Assembly: GCA_031553435.1 (NCBI GenBank)
Contig: JAVBLQ010000131.1
Coordinates: 1-25,004 of the forward strand
DNA: 25,004 nucleotides
Direction of reading: 5' to 3'
Source: JAVBLQ01 sp031553435
GTDB taxonomy: Bacteria; Bacteroidota; Bacteroidia; Bacteroidales; Azobacteroidaceae
The notes beneath the pieces were generated by a model, which saw only the letters and a program-made list of their open reading frames with translations, searched no databases and was not told the origin of the DNA. Positions 1 to 7,809 of the stretch are shown piece after piece. Position numbers and translations under genes: made by a program. The first letter of the stretch is position 1. Each line of letters starts with the position of its first letter.

Positions 1-594
1 TTGAATTAATCTTCTTTCAACTGCTTTTTTATGGATGGCACGCAGGCAACGCATGTAAAATGATGATGTGTTGGGAACATTGCCTTTGGAAAGCATATAA
101 ATTTCAAAGTCTTTAACAACCTTACTGTCTAATTTTTCAAGCGGAAAATCTTCATTATTATTGAATCGCAGGAATTTATTAACCAGACTTTGATAAATCT
201 CAACAGCCCTTTCTTTGCCCTGAGCCAGCAAAACAAGTTTGAGTTCATCGACGAAAATGGAAAGCAGGCAACAACTGTTGTTTTTGCGATAAAGATTGAC
301 AAATTCTTTTAAGCTGAAATTTTTATACTTTTCCAACCGGCGGATATAGCTTTCAAGCATCTCACGCTCACGGGATAAATCAGCAGAGAGTTTTTGCAAA
401 TGGGGTTCGCGAAGAGATGAAGAAAAACCGAGTTTGACCTTTTCCAAAACGGGATTCCATTCATGGGAAAAGAGCTTGTACTGTGTGGTTAATACTTTGA
501 CTTCACTGTTGTGGATGAACTGGAAAAAGAGCGAACCCTCGCGCTCAGGGACGGACGAAGGGCGGAACTTGAGACGGATACTGGTTGAATTCAT
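1..594 (-). CDS. Tyrosine recombinase / site-specific integrase, N-terminal part (cut by window edge)
   Basis: The reading frame opens with ATG at 594 (MNSTSIRLKFRPS) and runs without a stop to base 1, giving 198 codons. Residues 1-50 resemble the arm-type DNA-binding start of Bacteroidetes integrases (FFQFIHNSEVKVLTT followed by YKLFSHEWNP). Residues about 105-198 resemble the SAM-like core-binding domain (SLKEFV near its start, SSFYMRCLRAIHKKAVERRLI near its end). The catalytic domain with its R-H-R-Y residues would lie outside the window, so activity cannot be judged. Relatives integrate mobile elements or flip invertible promoters of surface genes. It points away from the operon to its right and is separated from it by a large palindrome and a terminator. 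The family call is from pattern recognition of the translated region; which subfamily it is remains open. Confidence 0.8.
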   Translation of the reverse strand, partial: MNSTSIRLKFRPSSVPEREGSLFFQFIHNSEVKVLTTQYKLFSHEWNPVLEKVKLGFSSSLREPHLQKLSADLSREREMLESYIRRLEKYKNFSLKEFVNLYRKNNSCCLLSIFVDELKLVLLAQGKERAVEIYQSLVNKFLRFNNNEDFPLEKLDSKVVKDFEIYMLSKGNVPNTSSFYMRCLRAIHKKAVERRLIQ

Positions 595-607
595 AACTTT
601 GTTTTTT

Positions 608-730
608 GTGAAAGGGGAAGGTCGCTTCGCTCCCTTGTGAAGGGTGAAGAAGTGACGTTTGTCACACTGTTACCTCTTCACCACGAGCGTAGCTAGTTCA
701 CATGGGAGCGAAGCGATCCTCACCTTTCAC
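608..730. repeat. Nested 123-bp imperfect palindrome upstream of the recombinase
   Basis: The arms 608-641 and 697-730 pair over 34 positions with 4 mismatches; the shared core is TCGCTTCGCTCCC. Inside, 643-650 (GGTGAAGA) pairs with 675-682, and 652-656 (GTGAC) pairs with 661-665 around a 4-base loop. Variants of GTGAA recur within the arms. The element fills the space between the recombinase start and the helicase terminator. It could form a cruciform in DNA or a strong RNA hairpin. Whether it is a recombination site, a REP-like element or a bidirectional terminator cannot be decided from this one copy. Confidence 0.8.
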
Positions 731-779
731 TGTAATTAATAAAGGTTAGAACGTTATGAAAGGAGAGAAAGTTTTGGCG

Positions 780-818
780 AAAGGCAAAGGGGGCTTACGC
801 ACGATTTCCTTTGCCTTT
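780..818 (-). terminator. Hairpin terminator after the helicase gene
   Basis: A perfect 11-bp stem is formed by 780-790 (AAAGGCAAAGG) and 808-818, with a 17-base loop. It starts 14 bases past the helicase stop codon at 833, in the direction of transcription. There is no long U-tract after the stem, so termination efficiency is uncertain. Confidence 0.6.
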
Positions 819-832
819 ACAATATTTCATAA

Positions 833-3727
833 TTAACTGGAAATATGTTCAATCAATTTTTTAAATAACCCATTCTTTTTCAGGAGCTCAGGATTCCCCG
901 TGACAAATAATAGTTTTCTGGCACGGGTCAAAACCACATTCAATTTTCTGTCGATTATAGTTCCGTTTTCGTCCAAAATACAGGGCAATGCTTTGAGTTG
1001 CCATTCAGTATTCACAGAAAATGAATAAATAATAATGTCTTTTTGACTTCCCTGATAACGTTCTACGGTATCAATCATAATAGAAGAAAAGGTATTGATC
1101 CCGGTTTCCAGTAATTTTTTTCTGATTAATGCAATCTGACTGCGATAGGGAGTAATAATTCCAATCGTACCCGGATCAAAGTCTTTGTTTTTTGAATAAA
1201 TATCATTTACGATAGCAACAATGATACGTGCTTCTTCATGATTGATTTTGTCGGATATATCTTCAGGAGAGCGAAAAGAAGGGATAAATGACATACGATT
1301 TATTTGTTCCGAATCTTGCTGATGAGATAATCCCAAACAATTTAATTCCCCATTATAGAAAACTTTAGAGGGAAATTCTGCAATTTCCGGATGCATACGT
1401 CCTTGTTTTGTAAGCATATCGAAAGTGTAAGAAAGATTTTGCTCTTTGTATTTACGATAAAGTCGTTCAAACAGGGAATCTTTCAGGTTGAATAATCCTG
1501 CCGGATTCAAAATTCCGGATTCAATGCGGCTCTCTTCTTCACTTTGTAAAACGATGGCTGGTAGCTGTTTATGATCTCCAATCAAAATATATTTTTCAAC
1601 GGCATTCCTTCCCGATGAATCTTTAGACGAGAGTATGCCCAACAAATGGGGCTCTAACAATTGTGTTGCCTCATCAATAATTGCCATATCAAAGTGTTTG
1701 ATGTTAAACAAATCTGGTTTGTTCCAAACGGAGGCGACAGTTCCCACGATAATCCGTTCTTTTTCAAACAATTGTATTACATCAGAACGTCGATTGCATT
1801 TTTTCAATAAATTATCAAGTAAATGAGGACGATACATAGCATCGCAATTCAATTCGTTCCCTATGCGTATATACGAAAGATTTTTATCAATTGTATGCAA
1901 AGCCTGGCAGATTTCATCCACAGCACGATTGGTATAGGCCAATAGTAGAATATTGAAATTTTCTTTTTTCAAAGAGCTGATTACCATTGCTTTCAATGCT
2001 TGTGAAGTTTTACCTGTTCCCGGAGGGCCAATCAATAAAAAGCAATCTTTGGCAGCATCTGCTTTCAGCATAACCCTTTTTAAATCTTCTTTTTCAGAAG
2101 AAATAAGAGGTAGAAAAGAATTATCAATTTCCGGTGATCGCTGAAGTAATAACAAATCTTTTCTATCTTGATTGGCATTAGCAAAAGCGGTTAATCCCTT
2201 GAACATAGCGGTAAAAGTAGAATCCGGATAATCATGTTCGATTCCGTAAGCGGATGTTTCCGGAAGTATCGAGTTATTTCGCTGACGCGCTCGCAATCTT
2301 ATTTTGACTGTTTTACTGTTTATTTCTTCTATCGCTCCTTTAAAAATTTGTTTATTGTTGACCATATCGTTTTCCGAATTTCTTTCGTAAAGCACAATCG
2401 CATCCCCTACCCTGAAATTAGGCAAATAAGTTAAATCATATGCAGGAATTGAAAAAACGATGTAATGTTGATCGGAAGATGCTGCGTTTTGCACAATTTT
2501 TAAATCATATAATAGTTCGCCGGCCGATATTTTTTCTTCAAATGATGCATTCCAAAGGTTGGCTGCTTCCCTGAAACCTTCATATTCTCTTTCTCCGAGC
2601 TTGGCAGTCCACATTTCTTTGACGATAAAGGTGTAGACCCTCATAAAATAGGCTCTTTCCAGGTCGCTTAAACCGGAGAGCATTTTACCGAAATTTCTGA
2701 TGGGAGGAAGCAGATAATTTTCATAAAATTTTCCGCTTAACTTTTTGGTATTTAGTATTTCAGGTTTAATGCTTTTCAAAATTTCATAACTGTGTTGGGC
2801 TGTATTTTGTCGTTGAACATCATATTCCAAAGCAACAAATGCATTTCTCAATGTAATGGCTCTCTCCAGATGTTTCCGGGAATGCCTTTCTTTCGATAAG
2901 AGTGGATATTTGGAATAAAGCAGATATGATTTCACATTTTCGTGACTCAAATTCATATTGAACTCCAAGACAGCTAAATACAAAATCATTTGAATGTAAT
3001 GGTTGATGGCAGAGTATTTAAACTGCTTTGTATAAAAGTCTTCCTCTCCTTTTCCTGATTTTAGTTCGATGAAAGCAGAAAAATCCTGTAACATAAAGTC
3101 AAGTCGTCCTTGTAATCCTAAAGCATTACAAATGAAAGATGGTTCGAGAATCGCTTTTTCTTTATCAATATTTTGGACAATAAATACCTGATTGACAATT
3201 TTTTGTATATTCAGAAATTGTTTTTCACAGGATCTGAAAAATACAGCTTCTGTTTCTTTGTTCTGTAAATCTTTGCAGGTAGTAAATTCAAAAGGGGAAA
3301 TTTTGAAAAGTTTTTTAAGCACTTCATTATATATCAATGGATTATCATCTTTTTCATTGACAATTTCATCCAAAAAATAATTGGCTGCGTTTCCCAATAA
3401 GATATGATGTGTATTTTCCGTAGGACGAAAACGTGACAATATGCAGTTTAAGGGATGTTCTCCAAAAGATCGGAAATTTTCTGCCAACGAGCTGATATCC
3501 ATCAGGTAATCGGGTTCGAAGATGATAAATTCTGCTTCAATAGAACCATCTTCATTTTCTTTTGTATTTAATAAATTGAAAATATTATTTTCCTGAATGT
3601 GTTGGATAAAAGTGTCTAAATCTTCAGATTGAGTAGGTGTGCATTTTAAACGTATCTCTTTTCTGTCAAGAGTTTTGGCGAAGAAAATATCTTCTTCTTT
3701 TTTTTTGAATTTACATCTGATGTTCAT
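833..3727 (-). CDS. Dna2-like PD-(D/E)XK nuclease fused to an SF1B (UPF1/DNA2-type) helicase
   Basis: The protein has 964 residues. The N-terminal third carries a RecB/Dna2/Cas4-type nuclease signature: H108/H109, GRLD with D210, IELKSGK with E221 and K223, and a QxxxY motif at Q246-Y250. The C-terminal half is a complete SF1 helicase: Walker A GPPGTGKT at 567-574, Walker B DEATQ at 685-689, motif III GDHKQLPA near 717-724, then a VERYQGSQKDI motif V and a LNVVLTRARK motif VI. The cysteine cluster that holds an iron-sulphur centre in Dna2, Cas4 and AddB is not seen after the QxxxY motif. The likely activity is ATP-driven unwinding with single-strand DNA cleavage. It is the last gene of the leftward run, 112 bases after the VWA gene with an inverted repeat between them. 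No promoter box is visible just upstream, so cotranscription with the VWA gene is plausible. Confidence 0.88.
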   Translation of the reverse strand: MNIRCKFKKKEEDIFFAKTLDRKEIRLKCTPTQSEDLDTFIQHIQENNIFNLLNTKENEDGSIEAEFIIFEPDYLMDISSLAENFRSFGEHPLNCILSRFRPTENTHHILLGNAANYFLDEIVNEKDDNPLIYNEVLKKLFKISPFEFTTCKDLQNKETEAVFFRSCEKQFLNIQKIVNQVFIVQNIDKEKAILEPSFICNALGLQGRLDFMLQDFSAFIELKSGKGEEDFYTKQFKYSAINHYIQMILYLAVLEFNMNLSHENVKSYLLYSKYPLLSKERHSRKHLERAITLRNAFVALEYDVQRQNTAQHSYEILKSIKPEILNTKKLSGKFYENYLLPPIRNFGKMLSGLSDLERAYFMRVYTFIVKEMWTAKLGEREYEGFREAANLWNASFEEKISAGELLYDLKIVQNAASSDQHYIVFSIPAYDLTYLPNFRVGDAIVLYERNSENDMVNNKQIFKGAIEEINSKTVKIRLRARQRNNSILPETSAYGIEHDYPDSTFTAMFKGLTAFANANQDRKDLLLLQRSPEIDNSFLPLISSEKEDLKRVMLKADAAKDCFLLIGPPGTGKTSQALKAMVISSLKKENFNILLLAYTNRAVDEICQALHTIDKNLSYIRIGNELNCDAMYRPHLLDNLLKKCNRRSDVIQLFEKERIIVGTVASVWNKPDLFNIKHFDMAIIDEATQLLEPHLLGILSSKDSSGRNAVEKYILIGDHKQLPAIVLQSEEESRIESGILNPAGLFNLKDSLFERLYRKYKEQNLSYTFDMLTKQGRMHPEIAEFPSKVFYNGELNCLGLSHQQDSEQINRMSFIPSFRSPEDISDKINHEEARIIVAIVNDIYSKNKDFDPGTIGIITPYRSQIALIRKKLLETGINTFSSIMIDTVERYQGSQKDIIIYSFSVNTEWQLKALPCILDENGTIIDRKLNVVLTRARKLLFVTGNPELLKKNGLFKKLIEHISS

Positions 3728-3747
3728 ATTTGGTTTTGTTTTTTTAA

Positions 3748-3831
3748 TACAGAGTTACGTAGAGAACCACAGCGTTAGACAGAGAAAAATAAAAACTCCG
3801 TGTCTTCCGTGATTCTCCGTGTGACTCGGTA
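3748..3831. repeat. Imperfect inverted repeat between the VWA and helicase genes
   Basis: Bases 3748-3784 and 3796-3831 form an imperfect inverted repeat, roughly 70 percent paired. Each arm is built from degenerate units of 10 to 13 bases around ACAGAG/CCGTG. It resembles the periodic intergenic repeats common in Bacteroidetes. As RNA it would place a hairpin between the VWA stop (3840) and the helicase start (3727), so it could weaken or process the transcript. Confidence 0.55.
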
Positions 3832-3839
3832 TTTAAGTA

Positions 3840-4988
3840 TCATTTACTATTTTTTTCAAAACGAGATAAATCGAAACCTTTCAAAGCAGCTTCTACGAGT
3901 TCGGGTAAACGATCTGGTGTACAAGCAAAACAGGCGACGCCTAACTTGCTGATTTCCTTGGCTAAATTTACGTCATAATCAGGTTTTCCACTATCAGAAA
4001 GTGCTAATAATGTAATTACTTTTACACCTTCTTCGTGCATTTCTGACAGACGCCTCAATAAGCCTTTGCGAACACCGCCTTCGTATAAATCAGAAATCAG
4101 GATGAACATGGTTTTCCGCGGATTGGTAATCAGACTTTGACAATAGGTTACAGATTTATTGATATCGGTTCCACCGCCTAATTGTACGCCAAACAACATA
4201 TCGACAGGATCGTTGCGACAGAGTTCCGTTAAATCCGTGACTTCTGTATCAAAAGCGACGACATGTGTATCTAATGCCGGCATACTGGCAAAGATGGAAC
4301 CCATAACAGATGAGTAAATAATTGAATCACACATGGATCCGCTTTGATCAATATCCAGAATGACTGTCCAGTTTTTTTGTTTTTGGCTTCGCTCAAAGAA
4401 ATAGAATTTCTCAGGGATGATACAATTTCTTTCCTGATTATAGTTTTTGAGATTCCGGTTGATTGTTCTTTTCCAATCGGTCGAAGCAAAATTACTCATC
4501 GGAGAATGTGCCTTTTTGTTGAGAGCGCCAACAACTGCTTTACGCAGGTTTTGTTCCATACGCTTCATGATTTCGTCAACCACTTCTTTGACAAGTAAGC
4601 GAGCTGTTTCTTTCGATTTTTCAGGAATCTGACCTTTCAAGGCCATGAGTGTACCGACCATTGAAATATCCGGTTTTACATTTTTCAATGTTTCCGGTTC
4701 GAAAAGTAGCTTGGTTATTCCTTTCCGCTCTATGGCATCTGATTGTATGACGCTGACTACATCCTGAGGAAAAAAAGTTCTGACGTCTGTCAGCCATTTT
4801 GCTAAATTGGGAGCTGAAGGTCCAAGGCCTCCTTGTTTTCCTCCTGGTCCTTGTGAAACATTTCCATCATAAATGGCGGCTAAAGCGGCATCCATGATAG
4901 ATTCTTTTTCCGTCAGGTCGACATTAGAAAATACGCGGGAATCGGAACCAAGTATCAAGCGCCAACGGGTTGTATTATTATCTTTCAT
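3840..4988 (-). CDS. yehP: YehP-type VWA (von Willebrand A) domain protein
   Basis: The protein has 382 residues, close to the 378 of E. coli YehP, and shares its layout: TRWRLILG near the N-terminus, a helical middle, then a VWA domain from about residue 205. The metal-binding MIDAS motif is complete: DxSxS at D214-S216-S218, T274 in QLGGGTDI, and D300 in ISDLYEGG. VWA proteins of this kind work with MoxR AAA+ ATPases as substrate adaptors, as in the RavA-ViaA and NorQ-NorD pairs. The partner here is the MoxR ATPase encoded three genes upstream. The ATG at 4988 overlaps the TGA of the PIN toxin remnant in an ATGA arrangement. The biochemical target is unknown. Confidence 0.88.
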   Translation of the reverse strand: MKDNNTTRWRLILGSDSRVFSNVDLTEKESIMDAALAAIYDGNVSQGPGGKQGGLGPSAPNLAKWLTDVRTFFPQDVVSVIQSDAIERKGITKLLFEPETLKNVKPDISMVGTLMALKGQIPEKSKETARLLVKEVVDEIMKRMEQNLRKAVVGALNKKAHSPMSNFASTDWKRTINRNLKNYNQERNCIIPEKFYFFERSQKQKNWTVILDIDQSGSMCDSIIYSSVMGSIFASMPALDTHVVAFDTEVTDLTELCRNDPVDMLFGVQLGGGTDINKSVTYCQSLITNPRKTMFILISDLYEGGVRKGLLRRLSEMHEEGVKVITLLALSDSGKPDYDVNLAKEISKLGVACFACTPDRLPELVEAALKGFDLSRFEKNSK

Positions 4989-5259
4989 TTTTTATTGAAA
5001 ATGAATTGTAATTTTTGTTTGCGATAGTGTTCAAATTTTCTGTCACTGCTTATAAGAGGAATTTTTTCCGTTATGGTTTGTGCTATGATTAACCTGTCAG
5101 TCGGATCATTATGGTTTTCTAAACGGGATCTTTTACACTTTCGGAACTTATGTAGATTTGGTTTTCATAATCATCAATAATTTTTTCTACATTTTCATCT
5201 AATAAATTATTTCCAAGAACATGAAAAAGAAATATATTAGTGTCTATCAAATAACGCAT
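4985..5259 (-). pseudogene. Decayed PIN-domain (VapC-like) toxin
   Basis: From ATG 5259 the frame reads MRYLIDTNIFLFHVLGNN and continues to ISSESVKD, a typical PIN start with the first catalytic Asp in DTN, then hits TAG at 5121-5119. A second frame picks up with ENHNDPTDRLIIAQ and continues through PLISSDRKFEHYRKQK to TGA at 4987-4985, the typical PIN C-terminus. Compared with usual PIN toxins of about 130 residues, roughly 60 to 65 residues of the middle are missing and the frame is shifted. The central acidic residue is therefore lost and the product should be inactive. It follows the antitoxin by 3 bases, and its stop overlaps the start of the VWA gene. Confidence 0.8.
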
Positions 5260-5262
5260 ACA

Positions 5263-5424
5263 TTATCTCATTACAGCTCTCATGTCCACAATTGTTCCTA
5301 TTCCATTGGGATATTTTCTCTTAAATTCTCCTGCTTTTGATAATTTTTTGGGTTCGTTTGCCTCCTCAATTTTATCAACAGGTGTTTTGGTTTTTTTGTT
5401 TTTTGTTTTTTTTATAGTTGCCAT
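5263..5424 (-). CDS. Small antitoxin of the PIN toxin pair (53 residues)
   Basis: The frame starts at ATG 5424 (MATIKKTKNKKTKTPVDK) and ends at TAA 5265-5263. It gives a lysine-rich N-terminus followed by KLSKAGEFKRKYPNGIGTIVDM. Small proteins of this look precede PIN toxins in Bacteroidetes, and here the PIN remnant starts 3 bases after the stop. The reading frame is intact although the toxin is broken, so it may be an orphan. A TATCTTTG box 31 bases upstream suggests its own promoter. The assignment rests on size, composition and position; there is no strong domain signature. Confidence 0.7.
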   Translation of the reverse strand: MATIKKTKNKKTKTPVDKIEEANEPKKLSKAGEFKRKYPNGIGTIVDMRAVMR

Positions 5425-5454
5425 GATATTTTGGTTTTATTATACATTGAATTA

Positions 5455-5462
5455 CAAAGATA
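5455..5462 (-). promoter_or_regulatory. Bacteroides-type -7 box for the antitoxin gene
   Basis: On the minus strand the sequence is TATCTTTG, a full match to TAnnTTTG, 31 bases before the antitoxin ATG. The -33 element is weak (a CTG about 22 bases upstream). The box lies between the DUF5682 stop (5506) and the antitoxin, so it would give an internal start that also reads into the VWA gene. Confidence 0.45.
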
Positions 5463-5505
5463 TGAAATATTTACAGAATATTTTCAGGCTTCGTTATCAA
5501 TAAAA

Positions 5506-7809
5506 CTAAAATTCAAAATCAAAGTTATTCAATTCATCCAGTTTTTCGGTTTCTTTTTCTGTGAGTTCTGCTTGCAGGATTTCAGCGGTAGCTTCTGCTC
5601 CTGAGCCCCAAAGATCGCCTAATAATTCGGCAATGCTATTTTTTTGATTAGGTTCAAATTCACCAAAAGCTCTGCGAAGAAAAACAACTGAGCGGAAAAA
5701 TTCATCGTCATCCAATTCCTGAATATACCTGTCAAGTTCTCTCCATAGAGTAATACGGGATAATAAAGCATAACGATTGCGTCCGGATAGTCCTTCAAAC
5801 CAACCTGCTCCCAGATCTGCTGGAACACCGGGCGATAACCGGCGTGAAACTTCTTTGGCGCAATCATCTTCAGAGGCTAAATTATGTTCTAATAAAATGG
5901 AAAATGCAACTCCGGATAATTTGGTATTTAAATCATCTCTCCATGCTAATTTATGTAATTCTGACTGCCAGGTTTCTACATCTACCACTTCATATTGCTC
6001 CTGAGAAATCAATTCCATTGTGTTGATCGCTGTAGTAATACTTCCGGCTGCTTTATCATCACACGAAGATGCATTAATCAGTAACAAAGACGAACGAAGA
6101 AATAATTGCTGCAAAATCGGAACAAGTGATTCCAGATTGAATTGCCGAAGGCTACCATATTGTATCAATGCAGATATTTCATGTGCTGCAAAAGCCGTTT
6201 CTTTGAAATCATTTGAATCAATAAGCAGTCGTTGCAAAATGTTGAGTGCATTGTCAAAAATATTAACCAAATTGCATTCACAGGCTTGACGGATAATTTT
6301 TGCTGCCAGGGAAATATTGGCACATTCATTCAATTGTTCTCTTAGTTCGTAAGCCGCGGCTATTTCGAGCGTTTCTCCTTTGAGATTAGCTTCGACCACT
6401 TCAATTTCGACTTCGGGAGTCCATCGTAAATTCCATTTCTCCGCCCAGGTTGCACTATCTTGAGAAACACGGACTTGCTCGGCAAAATGGATGTTCAGCA
6501 CTCTTAAACGATGAAGGAATGTGGAACGATTTAAATCGATGAATGCGGCTTCTTTACTCTTCACTTTCAGGTTTTCCCGCAAATCCAGACTTAATTCCTG
6601 AGCAATGGTTTGTTTATAATTTGTCAGTTTTAATCGTTTAAGTTCCTGATTCATATCTTCTTGCACAGGTGTTTGACTTACTCCTTCAGGAAGTTTTCCG
6701 ATGGCTGTACCAATATCTGTTTTATTAATGGCTTCAGCTACAGGAGCAATATCTCCCCCACCGAAACAAGTGACCACAGCATCGTGTAAATCTTTGAGAA
6801 CAGGGAAAGCTCCTCCTCTCATAGATGTCAAAGAATTTGCCAAGCGTACTGCTTCTATCGTGCTGGCTGTCGATGCATTATCTCCTTTCAACCTGAGTTC
6901 CTGAGCTATTTTGGATAAATAAACAGCTGGTAATTCCTGCAATTTATTGTTTTGTATGGCTTCCCACATCAATTCAAAATAATAAGGAGCTTTATTTCCT
7001 GCACCATAACCTGTGCGACTACTAAGACGAAAATAAGAATAAGGCATCAATGTCATTTGCGTTGTGGTTCGGGGAATATTTTTTAGTTCTTCATCCGACA
7101 TTGGTAAAAGTTCCGACTGAATGCCCGAAACGTGATAAGCGCCTACAACAATAACAATTTCGTCCGGTTTAAATCCCTCGTTGATAGCTCGTTGAATTTC
7201 TTTTCGCATATGAGATTCCCGGATGTAATTGTAGGAAAAATCATAGGGCACGGCTTCATATTCTTTATCGATAACCAATTCACGGATTTGAGTTGACTGG
7301 AAACTTAATCCCTCTCTAAAACTACCGTTGTTAAGGTTGTGCTCAAAATTTCGCTCCCAATAACTTTCGTAATCGTCTTCGTTATAATGTCGTGCTAACC
7401 TGTCATAGAGTTCATTATGGAAACGATAGAAATCATCGGCTGTGGAATTTTCTTCATCGACTTGTTTTTTCTGACGTACTTTGAGCATTACATCGGTAGG
7501 CAAATCAATGAAACGAACTTCCAATTTGCGTTTAATTCCCCAACAGATAGCCTGATATTCAGGAGAATATTGAGCAAACGGATATAGTACGGTTTCAATC
7601 GGAAGTTCGGTAGTGTATGCCAGCAGTGCAATCGGAGGCTTTACTCCTTTTCCTGCAATATCGGGGATCAACCCGCTTGCATCCGAAGGACCTTCGATCA
7701 GAATACATTGGGGCTTTTTTTCTTCCAGATATTGTAGTAAATGATAGGAAGCGCCGGGGGAAAGGTGGCGGACACCGAAGATATTATAATGATTGATCAT
7801 GTTGCTCAT
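5506..7809 (-). CDS. yehM: DUF5682 (YehM-type) protein of the MoxR/VWA cluster
   Basis: The protein has 767 residues, close to the 759 of E. coli YehM. The N-terminal 230 residues look like a domain with conserved polar residues: GVRHLSPG with H15, ILIEGPSD with E39, RESHMRKEI near 197-205, and VVGAYHVSG with H226. This spacing resembles the TraB/ChaN/EreA-like fold, which suggests an enzymatic or metal-binding role, but that link is inference. The rest is largely helical with no motif I recognise. The start overlaps the stop of the MoxR gene as ATGA (7806-7809), so the two are probably translationally coupled and made in fixed ratio. It has no predicted membrane helix or signal peptide, so it should act in the cytosol. 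Confidence 0.85.
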   Translation of the reverse strand: MSNMINHYNIFGVRHLSPGASYHLLQYLEEKKPQCILIEGPSDASGLIPDIAGKGVKPPIALLAYTTELPIETVLYPFAQYSPEYQAICWGIKRKLEVRFIDLPTDVMLKVRQKKQVDEENSTADDFYRFHNELYDRLARHYNEDDYESYWERNFEHNLNNGSFREGLSFQSTQIRELVIDKEYEAVPYDFSYNYIRESHMRKEIQRAINEGFKPDEIVIVVGAYHVSGIQSELLPMSDEELKNIPRTTTQMTLMPYSYFRLSSRTGYGAGNKAPYYFELMWEAIQNNKLQELPAVYLSKIAQELRLKGDNASTASTIEAVRLANSLTSMRGGAFPVLKDLHDAVVTCFGGGDIAPVAEAINKTDIGTAIGKLPEGVSQTPVQEDMNQELKRLKLTNYKQTIAQELSLDLRENLKVKSKEAAFIDLNRSTFLHRLRVLNIHFAEQVRVSQDSATWAEKWNLRWTPEVEIEVVEANLKGETLEIAAAYELREQLNECANISLAAKIIRQACECNLVNIFDNALNILQRLLIDSNDFKETAFAAHEISALIQYGSLRQFNLESLVPILQQLFLRSSLLLINASSCDDKAAGSITTAINTMELISQEQYEVVDVETWQSELHKLAWRDDLNTKLSGVAFSILLEHNLASEDDCAKEVSRRLSPGVPADLGAGWFEGLSGRNRYALLSRITLWRELDRYIQELDDDEFFRSVVFLRRAFGEFEPNQKNSIAELLGDLWGSGAEATAEILQAELTEKETEKLDELNNFDFEF

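Noticed and set aside
5282..5503. Plus-strand 73-residue frame with a hydrophobic stretch
   Set aside because: It lies opposite the antitoxin gene; its hydrophobic run is the complement of lysine codons of that gene, and no promoter precedes it.
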